NCBI RefSeq assembly: GCF_900187375.1
Contig: NZ_FYEW01000001.1
Span: 2,232,001 to 2,296,000, forward strand
Direction: 5' to 3'
Source of the DNA: Hymenobacter gelipurpurascens
GTDB taxonomy: Bacteria; Bacteroidota; Bacteroidia; Cytophagales; Hymenobacteraceae
DNA length: 64,000 nucleotides
Shown here: one piece after another, positions 14,877 through 21,955 of the stretch
How the letters are laid out: each line of letters begins with the position of its first letter
How positions within the stretch are numbered: position 1 is the first letter of the stretch
Made by a program: the position numbers and the translations under genes
The notes under the pieces: model-generated
What the model was told of the DNA's origin: nothing
The model's input: only the letters and a program-made list of their open reading frames with translations
The model's database searches: none

Positions 14877-14961
14877 CAGAGGAGGAGGGATTCGAACCCC
14901 CGGAAGTTTAACCTTCAACGGTTTTCAAGACCGCCGCAATCGACCACTCTGCCACTCCTCT
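14877..14961 (-). tRNA. tRNA-Ser(UGA), probable prophage attachment site
   Basis: A minus-strand cloverleaf: 5' acceptor AGAGGAG pairs with 3' CTCCTCT, D-arm GGCAGAGTGGTCGA, anticodon arm CGGTCTTGAAAACCG with anticodon TGA, long variable arm typical of serine tRNA and T-arm GGGGGTTCGAATCCCTC. Discriminator base G; CCA is not fully encoded. The 3' half faces the integrase, as expected for a tRNA used as attachment site. Confidence 0.92.
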
Positions 14962-15038
14962 AGTAGCGTTGCTTGCCCAAATATACTGTTCGCGACTCGA
15001 ACAAAAAAAGCATTTCCCGGGCGAGAAAAAGCCTTGTG

Positions 15039-15125
15039 TAGAGAGGGGGGGATTCGAACCCCCGATACCCTTGCAGGTATAACGGATTTCGAATCCGTCG
15101 CATTCGACCACTCTGCCACCTCTCT
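15039..15125 (-). tRNA. tRNA-Ser(CGA)
   Basis: A minus-strand cloverleaf with acceptor AGAGAGG/CCTCTCT, anticodon arm CGGATTCGAAATCCG with anticodon CGA, a long variable arm and T-arm GGGGGTTCGAATCCCCC. The base after the acceptor stem reads A, where bacterial serine tRNAs usually have G73. It lies 77 bp upstream of tRNA-Ser(UGA) and is probably cotranscribed. Confidence 0.92.
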
Positions 15126-15258
15126 GGAAGGCCCAAACGGGTGGTTTGGGATGGCAAAAGTAGTTGGCTGCATTCCTCTGTGCAAGCCTCTAGGCCACAA
15201 ATTTCTTAAATTCTGGTACCTCCACTATTCCGCTTCCCTTGCAGCAACTAACAGTCAG

Positions 15259-16203
15259 CTACTTAGCCGTGCGTAATCTTCCCGTAACGGCATCGATGCT
15301 TACGTTGACTTCAAACCCCAGAATGAGGGTCATGCACACGAAGTCGAGCCATACCATGAAGCCGACCAGTGTGCCAATAGAGCCATAAAAATGGTTGTAG
15401 CTGTCGAAAATCTTGACGTAAAGGATAAACAGGAACGACACGAGGAAGATCAGCAATGTGGCTACAATGGCTCCTGCCGATATGAAGGGCCACTTATTAT
15501 GCACTGGCGGCACGTAGTAGTACACCAGGCAGGTAGCCAGCAAAAACAGACCGATAACCGAGCCGTAACGCAACAACGTAATAAGTTGATCGGTCATGGA
15601 TTCGGGCACGATTTCGTGGTACACCAGCGCATCAATGATGTAAGTACCGAAGAAGATGCCCGCCACTGAAAACAGCAGCACCGACGAAAGCACGACCGTC
15701 AGCAGCGTGGCAATGACTCGCTTGCGGACGTACGTGCGCTTTTTGAAGGATGGGTACTTCTTCTCGAAGGCATCCAGCAGGGCCATAATACCATTCGAAC
15801 TCAGTACCAGAGCCGTAGCAAAACCGAACGATAGCAAGCCGCCGTGCGGAATGTTCACGATATCCTCAATGGTGCCGGAAACTGCCACGTACATTTCCCG
15901 CGGAATCAGGTCGGCTAGGAATTGTAGGATGTCTAGGTTCAGGTTCGGGACCGGGATGTAAGGAATAAGGGTGAAGAGGAAAATGATGGTTGGGAAAATG
16001 GCAATTGTGAAGTTGAAGGCCATGTAGCTGGCCCGTTTCGCTACGCCATCCAGCTTAATTTCCTGCAGCATTCTGTCTACTACATCATATACGGAAGCTC
16101 GGCCATGGTTGAAGCGCAGGCGCTTCAGAAACACTATAAAACGGCGGTAGCTACGCCGGCGGCGCACATCGGGCAGATGGTATCGGCGGACGGGCAGACG
16201 CAT
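15259..16203 (-). CDS. YihY/BrkB-family inner-membrane protein
   Basis: 314 residues. A basic cytoplasmic head (RRYHLPDVRRRRSYRRF) precedes VVDRMLQEIKLDGVAKRASY, the family's amphipathic opening, and six TM segments: FNFTIAIFPTIIFLFTLIPY, GLLSFGFATALVLSSNGIMA, VIATLLTVVLSSVLLFSVAG, YGSVIGLFLLATCLVYYY, ISAGAIVATLLIFLVSFLF and LVGFMVWLDFVCMTLILGFE. The C-terminal G-x-N-V-S... end matches the family. Once annotated as RNase BN, the family has no established biochemical role; envelope stress and transport have been proposed. Same strand as the thioesterase and MltG genes upstream. Confidence 0.9.
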   Translation of the reverse strand: MRLPVRRYHLPDVRRRRSYRRFIVFLKRLRFNHGRASVYDVVDRMLQEIKLDGVAKRASYMAFNFTIAIFPTIIFLFTLIPYIPVPNLNLDILQFLADLIPREMYVAVSGTIEDIVNIPHGGLLSFGFATALVLSSNGIMALLDAFEKKYPSFKKRTYVRKRVIATLLTVVLSSVLLFSVAGIFFGTYIIDALVYHEIVPESMTDQLITLLRYGSVIGLFLLATCLVYYYVPPVHNKWPFISAGAIVATLLIFLVSFLFILYVKIFDSYNHFYGSIGTLVGFMVWLDFVCMTLILGFEVNVSIDAVTGRLRTAK

Positions 16204-16352
16204 GGAGGATGATTTTAGTGGCCTAGAAAACCGTTTTTAAGTCCTGAGAGCTTTTGAACAAAGCAAGACGCTTGGAAGATACGGCGGTGCACCAGAGGCA
16301 GAAGCACTCGGCAGCTGCTTATTAAGCTTTGGCGAAACTACCGCGCCTAGGC

Positions 16353-16865
16353 CTATTCGCTGGCGTGCTCGTTGCCCTTCAGAAAAGCGGCGGGCGCCGG
16401 CGCATTTTCCGGCAGCTTTTCGGCAGGCGGCGTGAGGGGGCCGGCCTGTTCATCGTCGGTGAAGTATGGCAGGAGCTTGTTCTGGATGTCGGCCGGAATC
16501 GGGACTGGCCTACCGGTTTTCATGCTCACGAATACCATCAGGGTATGGCCCTCCGTCAGAAGCTCCTGCCCCTCGTTATAGATTTCGTACTCAAACAATA
16601 TCCGCGAACCTTCGGCGGGTTGCTTCAGGAACAGGCGCACCGTCAGGAGGTCATCGTAGCGGGCGGGACGGCGGAAACGGGTCCTGATTTCGCCTACGGG
16701 CATTCCTACACCATCGGCCTCCAGATCCTTGTACCGAATACCAAGCTGGCGGAAAGCCTCCGTGCGGGCTACTTCGAAGTACGCGGCGTAATTGCCGTGG
16801 TATACGTAGCCCATTTGGTCCGTTTCGGCGTACCGAACGCGGATTTGCGTGTCGTGAGAATACAT
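16353..16865 (-). CDS. Acyl-CoA thioesterase, YbgC/4HBT hotdog family
   Basis: 170 residues with a single hotdog domain: TQIRVRYAETDQMGYVYHGN carries the catalytic-type Asp and the GYVYHGNYAAYFEVARTE motif of YbgC/FadM thioesterases; PARYDDLLTVRLFLKQP and GRPVPIPADI follow. It hydrolyses acyl-CoA or acyl-ACP thioesters in the cytoplasm. The 35 residues after the domain are Pro/Ala rich and extend beyond the usual family length of about 135. Lies downstream of mltG, separated by an imperfect inverted repeat at 16870-16948. Confidence 0.9.
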   Translation of the reverse strand: MYSHDTQIRVRYAETDQMGYVYHGNYAAYFEVARTEAFRQLGIRYKDLEADGVGMPVGEIRTRFRRPARYDDLLTVRLFLKQPAEGSRILFEYEIYNEGQELLTEGHTLMVFVSMKTGRPVPIPADIQNKLLPYFTDDEQAGPLTPPAEKLPENAPAPAAFLKGNEHASE

Positions 16866-16869
16866 AGCA

Positions 16870-16948
16870 GTTGAGAGTTACCCGCTGCGAGTTACCAGTG
16901 GAGAGCGACCAGAACGAAACTGGCAACGCGCAACAGGTAACTCACAAC
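16870..16948. repeat. 30-bp imperfect inverted repeat between genes
   Basis: Left arm 16870-16899 (starts GTTGAGAGTTACC) and right arm 16919-16948 (ends GGTAACTCACAAC) pair at about 24 of 30 positions around a 19-base loop. The arms themselves consist of repeated GAGTTAC/CGTTGCC-like units. Similar unit-built inverted repeats occur at 60868-61007. Confidence 0.7.
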
Positions 16949-16953
16949 TAAAT

Positions 16954-18033
16954 TTACTTCATGATGCCAGCACGGCTCAGAGCGGCCTGGTAGCGACGGG
17001 CATTTACTAGGTGCTCCTGCTCATTGCGAGCGAAGGCGTGGTAGCCGCTGAAATCTTCTTTGGCGCAGAAGTACAGGTAATCGTGGCTTTCGGGGTTCAG
17101 AACGGCATCGATGCTGGCAATGCTGGGTAGGTTGATGGGGCCGGGCGGCAGGCCCGCATACTTATAGGTGTTGTAGGGCGAGTCTTTGGTAAGGTGCACG
17201 TTGAGCACACGCTTGATGGTGAAGTCGCGGTTGGCGTACACTACGGTGGGGTCGGCCTGGAGCTTCATGCCGCGCTTGAGGCGGTTGAGGTACACGCCGG
17301 CCACGCGAGGGCGCTCATCGGCGTGCTGCTGCTGCTCGGCCTCCACAATGCTGGCCAGCGTGCTTACCTGCGCCCGGGAGAGGCCTAGCTTTTGGCGCTT
17401 GGCGTCGCGGGCAGGCGTCCAGAACTTCTCGTACTCCTTCTTCATGCGCTGCATGAGGTTGTCGGCGGAGGTGTTCCAGTATAGCTCGTAGGTGTTCGGG
17501 ATGAACATGGTCAGCACACTGGTAGTATCAAAGCCCAGACTTTTGGTGTAAGCGGGCGAGCGAAGCAGGGAGTCCAGGGTACGGGCCGGAATATCTACCT
17601 GGGCCGCTAGCTTATCGACCAGCTCCTGGCGCAAGCGCACAGTATTGAAAGTAAGCTGCAGCGGCGACTGAGAGCCGCTTTTGAGGATATTGATGAGCTG
17701 GCGGTTGGTAAGGCCGTCCTTCAACTCATAGTTGCCGGGCTTCACTGCCCCCGGCTTGTCGTAGTTCATCATGCGGCCTACAAAATGCAACGACATCTTA
17801 TCAATAATTACTCCACTGGTATCCACGCGGTTCAGGGCCGTTTTCCAGTCGGCCCCGCGCGGAATCAGCACGTAGGTGCGCTTGCCTTTGGTTTCGACGT
17901 TGGGCGTGAAGAAAACCTGATAGAAATAGTACGAGAACGTAATCAGGATCAGGCCTAGAATGCCGGTGATGTAAGCGAATCGGTTGCGCCGCCGCGTGGC
18001 GTTGGCTTTGTAGTCGATGCGGGTTTTGGCCAT
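16954..18033 (-). CDS. mltG: Endolytic murein transglycosylase MltG (YceG-like)
   Basis: 359 residues. One N-terminal TM (YITGILGLILITFSYYFYQV) anchors a periplasmic part with a LysM-like region (IPRGADWKTALNRVDTSGVI) and the YceG catalytic domain: ASIVEAEQQQHADERPRVAG with the catalytic Glu, VYLNRLKRGMKLQADPTVVY, PYNTYKYAGLPPGPINLPS and DYLYFCAKEDFSGYHAF. It cleaves nascent glycan strands and sets glycan length, working with penicillin-binding proteins. First gene of a minus-strand run with the thioesterase and the BrkB protein. Confidence 0.93.
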   Translation of the reverse strand: MAKTRIDYKANATRRRNRFAYITGILGLILITFSYYFYQVFFTPNVETKGKRTYVLIPRGADWKTALNRVDTSGVIIDKMSLHFVGRMMNYDKPGAVKPGNYELKDGLTNRQLINILKSGSQSPLQLTFNTVRLRQELVDKLAAQVDIPARTLDSLLRSPAYTKSLGFDTTSVLTMFIPNTYELYWNTSADNLMQRMKKEYEKFWTPARDAKRQKLGLSRAQVSTLASIVEAEQQQHADERPRVAGVYLNRLKRGMKLQADPTVVYANRDFTIKRVLNVHLTKDSPYNTYKYAGLPPGPINLPSIASIDAVLNPESHDYLYFCAKEDFSGYHAFARNEQEHLVNARRYQAALSRAGIMK

Positions 18034-18481
18034 GAGGCAAGCAATGGAAACGATAAGAATAGACGAGCAGCGCCCTGCCTCTGTGTCCGGACACGTTGGG
18101 GGCCGCTGTTAGAATCTCAAAAGTACAGGTTATCCGTCGCTACACCACAGCCCGGCATCTGCTGCGTTTGCTAGGCCAGTCTGGCCCGGTAGGCAGTGGC
18201 CTAGGGGGCTGCATCCCAAAACCAGCCCCCGTAGGCCAGTAGCCGTATGCGCTGTAGCTGCGGTAGTTTACTGGTGGCCTAGGCCAGCTTCTGCCGGAGC
18301 GCTATTTACAGTGGAAACCCCAGCAGAAAGCCCTCGTTTTGCGCGCTGGTTCTTTGCTAAGCGTAACTCCTCGCACACTTTTATCGAAAAGAGTAGTAGG
18401 TTTCTTTGTCTCCTTGTACATTGACCGCCCCCAATGCCCGCCGGTATTGGCCTGGGTGCTCACCAAATTCCTGTCTCGACT
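18034..18481. other. 448-bp divergent intergenic region rich in the GGCCTA motif
   Basis: The region separates the divergent mltG and the Sua5-family gene and must carry both promoters. It contains at least five TAGGCC/GGCCTA sites between 18165 and 18295, two of them in a hairpin (18194-18242). The short ORFs crossing it have no protein-like features. Confidence 0.6.
18194..18242. repeat. Motif-containing hairpin
   Basis: CAGTGGCCTAGGGGGCTG (18194-18211) pairs with CAGCCCCCGTAGGCCAGTAG (18223-18242) with one bulge and one mismatch. There is no T-tract, so it is not a simple terminator. Both arms contain the iterated GGCCTA/TAGGCC motif. Confidence 0.6.
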
Positions 18482-19111
18482 ATGGCTGCTACGCTGCTTC
18501 GCATTCACCCCGATAATCCGCCCATGAACCGCCTGATGCAGGCCGTGGAAGTGCTTCGCAAAGGAGGTGTTATTATTTACCCCACCGATACGGTGTATGG
18601 CCTAGGCTGCGATATTCATAATGCTAAGGCAGTGGAAAAGCTCTGCCGCATCAAAGGGCTGCACCCTGACAAGGCCAACCTGTCGTTTATCTGCTCCGAT
18701 CTTTCGCACATCACGGACTACGCGCACGGCATCACAACGCCCGTGTATAAAGTCCTGAAAAAGGCCCTGCCTGGCCCCTACACGTTTATTTTTGAGGCCA
18801 GCGCCAAAGCCCCACGCTATGGCGGCGTGAAGCGCAAAACGGTCGGTATTCGGGTGCCCGACAATCAGATCTGCACGAGCCTGGTACGGGAGCTGGGCAA
18901 CCCCATCGTGAGCACCTCCATCCACGACGAGGATACTCTGATTGAATACAGCACCGACCCCGACCTGATCTATGAGAAATACCGCTCCCTGGTAGATCTG
19001 GTGATTGATGGTGGCTTCGGCAACAACATCGCCAGCACGGTAGTCGACTGCACCAACGAGGACTTCGACATCATCCGGCAAGGGGCCGGCGACATTGAGC
19101 AGTACTTGTAA
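18482..19111 (+). CDS. L-threonylcarbamoyladenylate synthase (Sua5/YciO/YrdC family)
   Basis: 209 residues from the ATG at 18482. The YrdC fold is visible: LRKGGVIIYPTDTVYGLGCD, KAVEKLCRIKGLHPDKANLS, LKKALPGPYTFIFEAS, KTVGIRVPDNQICTSLVREL and GNPIVSTSIHDED, with the KR-x-x-SP/TxT-type nucleotide site, and IDGGFGNNIASTVVDC near the end. It makes threonylcarbamoyl-AMP, the precursor of the t6A37 modification of ANN-decoding tRNAs. The shorter sequence without a Sua5 C-terminal domain makes it YrdC/YciO-like; the distinction between the two is uncertain. Confidence 0.88.
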   Translation: MAATLLRIHPDNPPMNRLMQAVEVLRKGGVIIYPTDTVYGLGCDIHNAKAVEKLCRIKGLHPDKANLSFICSDLSHITDYAHGITTPVYKVLKKALPGPYTFIFEASAKAPRYGGVKRKTVGIRVPDNQICTSLVRELGNPIVSTSIHDEDTLIEYSTDPDLIYEKYRSLVDLVIDGGFGNNIASTVVDCTNEDFDIIRQGAGDIEQYL

Positions 19112-19124
19112 AAACCCTGAAGTG

Positions 19125-19173
19125 AAAGCAGAAAGAGTGGCCTAGCAATGTGCTAGGCCACTCTTTCTGCTTT
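19125..19173. terminator. 23-bp perfect hairpin between convergent genes
   Basis: AAAGCAGAAAGAGTGGCCTAGCA pairs perfectly with TGCTAGGCCACTCTTTCTGCTTT around an ATG loop. It lies between two convergent genes and can terminate both directions, although T-tracts are short. The arms include TGGCCTAG, the iterated motif. Confidence 0.75.
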
Positions 19174-19182
19174 AGACTGTAC

Positions 19183-20106
19183 TTATTGGCTTACAGGCCT
19201 TTTGTGTTTCCAGCGCCGATGCGTCCAGAGATAAAAAGCGGGCGCAGCGCGAATATCCTGCTCCAGGTGCCGCACAAATGATTCGGTGATAGGAAAGCCT
19301 TCTTTGGGCATAGGCGCATCGCCATCGTAAAGCTCCTTCAATACTAGCTCATACTGCCCCTGCCCTAGCCGCAGAATGCTCACGTGCACAACCGGGCACT
19401 GGAAACGGGCAGCCAGGCGCTCTGTGCTGGTATAGAAACCCGCTTCCTGATGCATAAACGTGGTCCAATATGGCCGGTCTTCCGGGCCGGCCGCTTGATC
19501 TGACACTAGGCTGATAGGCCTAGCCTTGTCTTTGTTTTGCACCATGTGGCGCAATGTGTCGCGCATGGGCACCAAGCCCGCGCCTGTATGCGTGCGGAGC
19601 CGGTACATGAAGTCCTCAAAAAACGGATTGCTCAAGGGCTTATAGACGCCATCGGCCCCGGTAGAAAACATTAGGGTGCCCAATGCCAGGGACCATTCCC
19701 AATTGCCCGCGTGCGAAGCCAGAATGATAACCGTGCGGCCCCGGGCAATATGACGCTCCACCACCTCGGGGTTGCGCATGCTAATGTGCTGCCGCAACTC
19801 CTGCTGCGAGGTAGTGGCCAGCTTCAGTATCTCGACCATAAGGTCGGCGAAGTGCCGATAAAACTGGTGGGCTAGCTCCTCAATAGCGGCTTCTGTTTTT
19901 TCTGGGAATGAGTTCCGCAAGTTTGTCAGGACCACTTTGCGGCGGTACCGGACTACGTAGGCCAGTAGTAGGTATAGCCCGTAGGATACTTTGTAGAGCA
20001 CCGCCATAGGCAGCCTAGACAAGGCCAGCAATAGCCACTCCAGCGGGCGGTAGTACCAGGCAAACGAAGCAACGGAGGAAGCAGCAGAACGGGCAGGAGA
20101 ACTCAT
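19183..20106 (-). CDS. Lysophospholipid/lipid A acyltransferase, LpxL/HtrB-like
   Basis: 307 residues. An N-terminal hydrophobic segment (PLEWLLLALSRLPMAVLYKV) is followed by YRRKVVLTNLRNSFPEKTEA, then VIILASHAGNWEWSLALG holding the HxxxxE (HAGNWE) catalytic motif of the LpxL family, DGVYKPLSNPFFEDFMYR and LVSDQAAGPEDRPYWTTFM. Such membrane enzymes add secondary acyl chains to lipid A or make aminolipids. The start overlaps the upstream gene by four bases, so the two are cotranscribed. Confidence 0.88.
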   Translation of the reverse strand: MSSPARSAASSVASFAWYYRPLEWLLLALSRLPMAVLYKVSYGLYLLLAYVVRYRRKVVLTNLRNSFPEKTEAAIEELAHQFYRHFADLMVEILKLATTSQQELRQHISMRNPEVVERHIARGRTVIILASHAGNWEWSLALGTLMFSTGADGVYKPLSNPFFEDFMYRLRTHTGAGLVPMRDTLRHMVQNKDKARPISLVSDQAAGPEDRPYWTTFMHQEAGFYTSTERLAARFQCPVVHVSILRLGQGQYELVLKELYDGDAPMPKEGFPITESFVRHLEQDIRAAPAFYLWTHRRWKHKRPVSQ

Positions 20107-20978
20107 CGGGGCATAACGGCCCCGGCAGGTGCGTAGTCGGCCGGGGTATGGCGCAGGCGGGCAGTCTGGGTGGAAAGCACCTGGCTTTTAGAATTTCGGA
20201 TTTCAACAGTCAGTACATACTCGCCGGCTGGCAGCTTGCTCAGGTCCAGCTCGCCTACTATCGGCGTAGGCCTGCCTGCCAAACCATTTACAGAGCCAGT
20301 GCCCGAGGCAGCATCTTTGGTGCCACCTACAGTACGAGCCCGGTAACGCAAACTCAGGCTCTGATCAGCCGGGGCATTGTACAACTCGGAGTAAAAGTAC
20401 AGTTTATCCATTCCCCGGGCGTATAGGCCACCGGGAGTGCGCGTCAGGCTAAAGCCGCTCCGGATAAAGTTGTTGGGGTCAGAAGCAGAGCGAGAGGCCG
20501 GCTTGGCCAAGAGCACCACGTCGCTGAGTATCGGTTTGGCAGAAGTGGTTTGCACCATCAAGGGAATATCTACCACGCTGGAGTTGCCGCTGCGGTATTG
20601 GTCCCGCACCTGCCCGCGCACGGTGTACGTGCCATCGGGCACCAGAATGCGCTTCTGAAAGCTGATAGGGTTTTTGATTGCTGCCGTTGTGTCACGCAGC
20701 ACTGGCGGCTTCAGCGTTACGGTTTCCTGGTAGATAGCCGAGCCATCGGCCCGAATAATCTCGATAGTAACAGTAGCAGCAGCCTGAAACATCTTGGGCG
20801 CACGCCGCATATAGGTCAGTGACTGCCCCGAAACAGTAGCGTAAATCTCCACTATCCCACCTTTTACTGCCTTGTCCTCGTTGCGGAAACGCGCTATATC
20901 CAGCAGGAGCTGGGGCGGGGCCGCCTGGGTAAGTAGCGTACAGCAGGTCAGGATCAAAGTAAGGATAGCACGCATCAT
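20103..20978 (-). CDS. Secreted protein resembling the N-terminal half of GWxTD proteins
   Basis: 291 residues with a signal peptide (MRAILTLILTCCTLLTQAA). The mature part LLLDIARFRNEDKAVKGGIV, EIYATVSGQSLTYMRR and QAAATVTIEIIRADG resembles the beta-rich N-terminal region of Bacteroidota GWxTD proteins, but the protein ends before any GWxTD domain. Later come DKLYFYSELYNAP and LPAGEYVLTVEIRNS, suggesting a second beta-sandwich. Function unknown. It is upstream of and overlaps (ATGA) the LpxL-like gene. Confidence 0.6.
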   Translation of the reverse strand: MMRAILTLILTCCTLLTQAAPPQLLLDIARFRNEDKAVKGGIVEIYATVSGQSLTYMRRAPKMFQAAATVTIEIIRADGSAIYQETVTLKPPVLRDTTAAIKNPISFQKRILVPDGTYTVRGQVRDQYRSGNSSVVDIPLMVQTTSAKPILSDVVLLAKPASRSASDPNNFIRSGFSLTRTPGGLYARGMDKLYFYSELYNAPADQSLSLRYRARTVGGTKDAASGTGSVNGLAGRPTPIVGELDLSKLPAGEYVLTVEIRNSKSQVLSTQTARLRHTPADYAPAGAVMPR

Positions 20979-21189
20979 GTCAGCTTGTCGGGTAAGAAGT
21001 ACTGGAGTTGCCTTGAAAGGGAAGCGGCAGGATAATGGTTCGGTAGAACTTGCTGCTCACCGCATTTTCTGCATCAACTGCCCTCGGGCGCATTTATTTT
21101 GGCCGCTAGGCCACCTTTTTTCTAGTTTACGGAATCAGGAGCGAAACAGCAGCTTTGCCACTTCACTTCTGCCGTCTTACTCAGCCCGC

Positions 21190-21834
21190 ATGTTGCTCCT
21201 TTCAGAAATACAGTACCATCCGCCCATTACCTTTTTCAGCCAGCTGCTCGGGGCCGAAGCGCTATGGCTGGAAACCCAGGAGCACTACCGCAAGCAAACC
21301 TACCGCAACCGCTGCCTGATTTTAACGGCCCAGGGCGTAAAACCCCTCACGGTGCCGGTAGTAGATGGCAACCGTAGCGAAAAGGTGCTTACCTCAGAAA
21401 TCGAGATTGATTACCGCCAGAACTGGATTCATCAGCATTGGCGCACCCTGCAAACCGCTTATGGCGGCACACCGTATTTTGAGTATTACGCCGACTATCT
21501 GCACGATATCTACGTACAGAAACCCCGGCTCCTGTTTGAGTTGAATCTGGCCTTTCTACGCTTCTATTTGCGCTGCCTGCGCCTACCGCTTCCCGTTCAA
21601 TTTACCACCGAATACCTCCCCTCCTACTCTTCCGCCTCGGCCCTAGGCCACTCCGCAACCGGGTGGCAGGACCGGCGGGATTGGCTGACACCCAAAGCCG
21701 CTGCCACGGCCGAACCTGACAGGACGTCGGGTAAGGCTTACCAGCAGACGTTTGGTAAAGATTTTGTACCCGGACTCAGCATATTAGACCTGCTCTTTAT
21801 GCAGGGCCCGGCCGCCGGCAGTTTTCTTGCGTAG
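21190..21834 (+). CDS. WbqC-family protein
   Basis: 214 residues from the ATG at 21190; the longer frame upstream overlaps the divergent gene and is not protein-like. The start MLLLSEIQYHPPITFFSQLL is the WbqC opening; HYRKQTYRNRCLILTAQG, LTVPVVDGNRSEKVLTSEIE, IHQHWRTLQTAYGGTPYFEY and DLLFMQGP at the end complete the family pattern. WbqC-like proteins are found in O-antigen clusters and widely in Bacteroidota; the reaction is not established. No membrane segment. Confidence 0.88.
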   Translation: MLLLSEIQYHPPITFFSQLLGAEALWLETQEHYRKQTYRNRCLILTAQGVKPLTVPVVDGNRSEKVLTSEIEIDYRQNWIHQHWRTLQTAYGGTPYFEYYADYLHDIYVQKPRLLFELNLAFLRFYLRCLRLPLPVQFTTEYLPSYSSASALGHSATGWQDRRDWLTPKAAATAEPDRTSGKAYQQTFGKDFVPGLSILDLLFMQGPAAGSFLA

Positions 21835-21955
21835 TGTAACTGTCGCCCCCGAACCTTCGCCCGCCTCCATCTGTTTCAGATACCAGCGGCCCCACCCCCG
21901 CAGTTCTCGTAAAACGTGCTTGCGGGGTTCCGTTTTTCTTCACTACCTTATCTGC

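Larger units (their letters stand above)
1..14890. mobile_element. Right part of a temperate prophage (left end outside window)
   Basis: The stretch holds a portal-like fragment, a connector-like protein, a multidomain tail protein, a lysis cassette and a tyrosine integrase whose 5' end lies about 215 bp from the 3' end of tRNA-Ser(UGA). That arrangement is typical of a prophage integrated in a tRNA gene. The GGCCTA/TAGGCC motif, dense in the chromosome to the right, is sparse here (about 14 sites in 14 kb by hand count). Capsid, tail tube, replication and repressor genes are not visible, so they should lie left of the window or be missing. The right boundary is inferred from the tRNA; the left boundary is unseen. 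Confidence 0.85.

Noticed and set aside
14908-15200. Several ORFs of 65-91 residues over the two tRNA-Ser genes
   Set aside because: They follow the repeated tRNA sequences and are explained entirely by the tRNAs.
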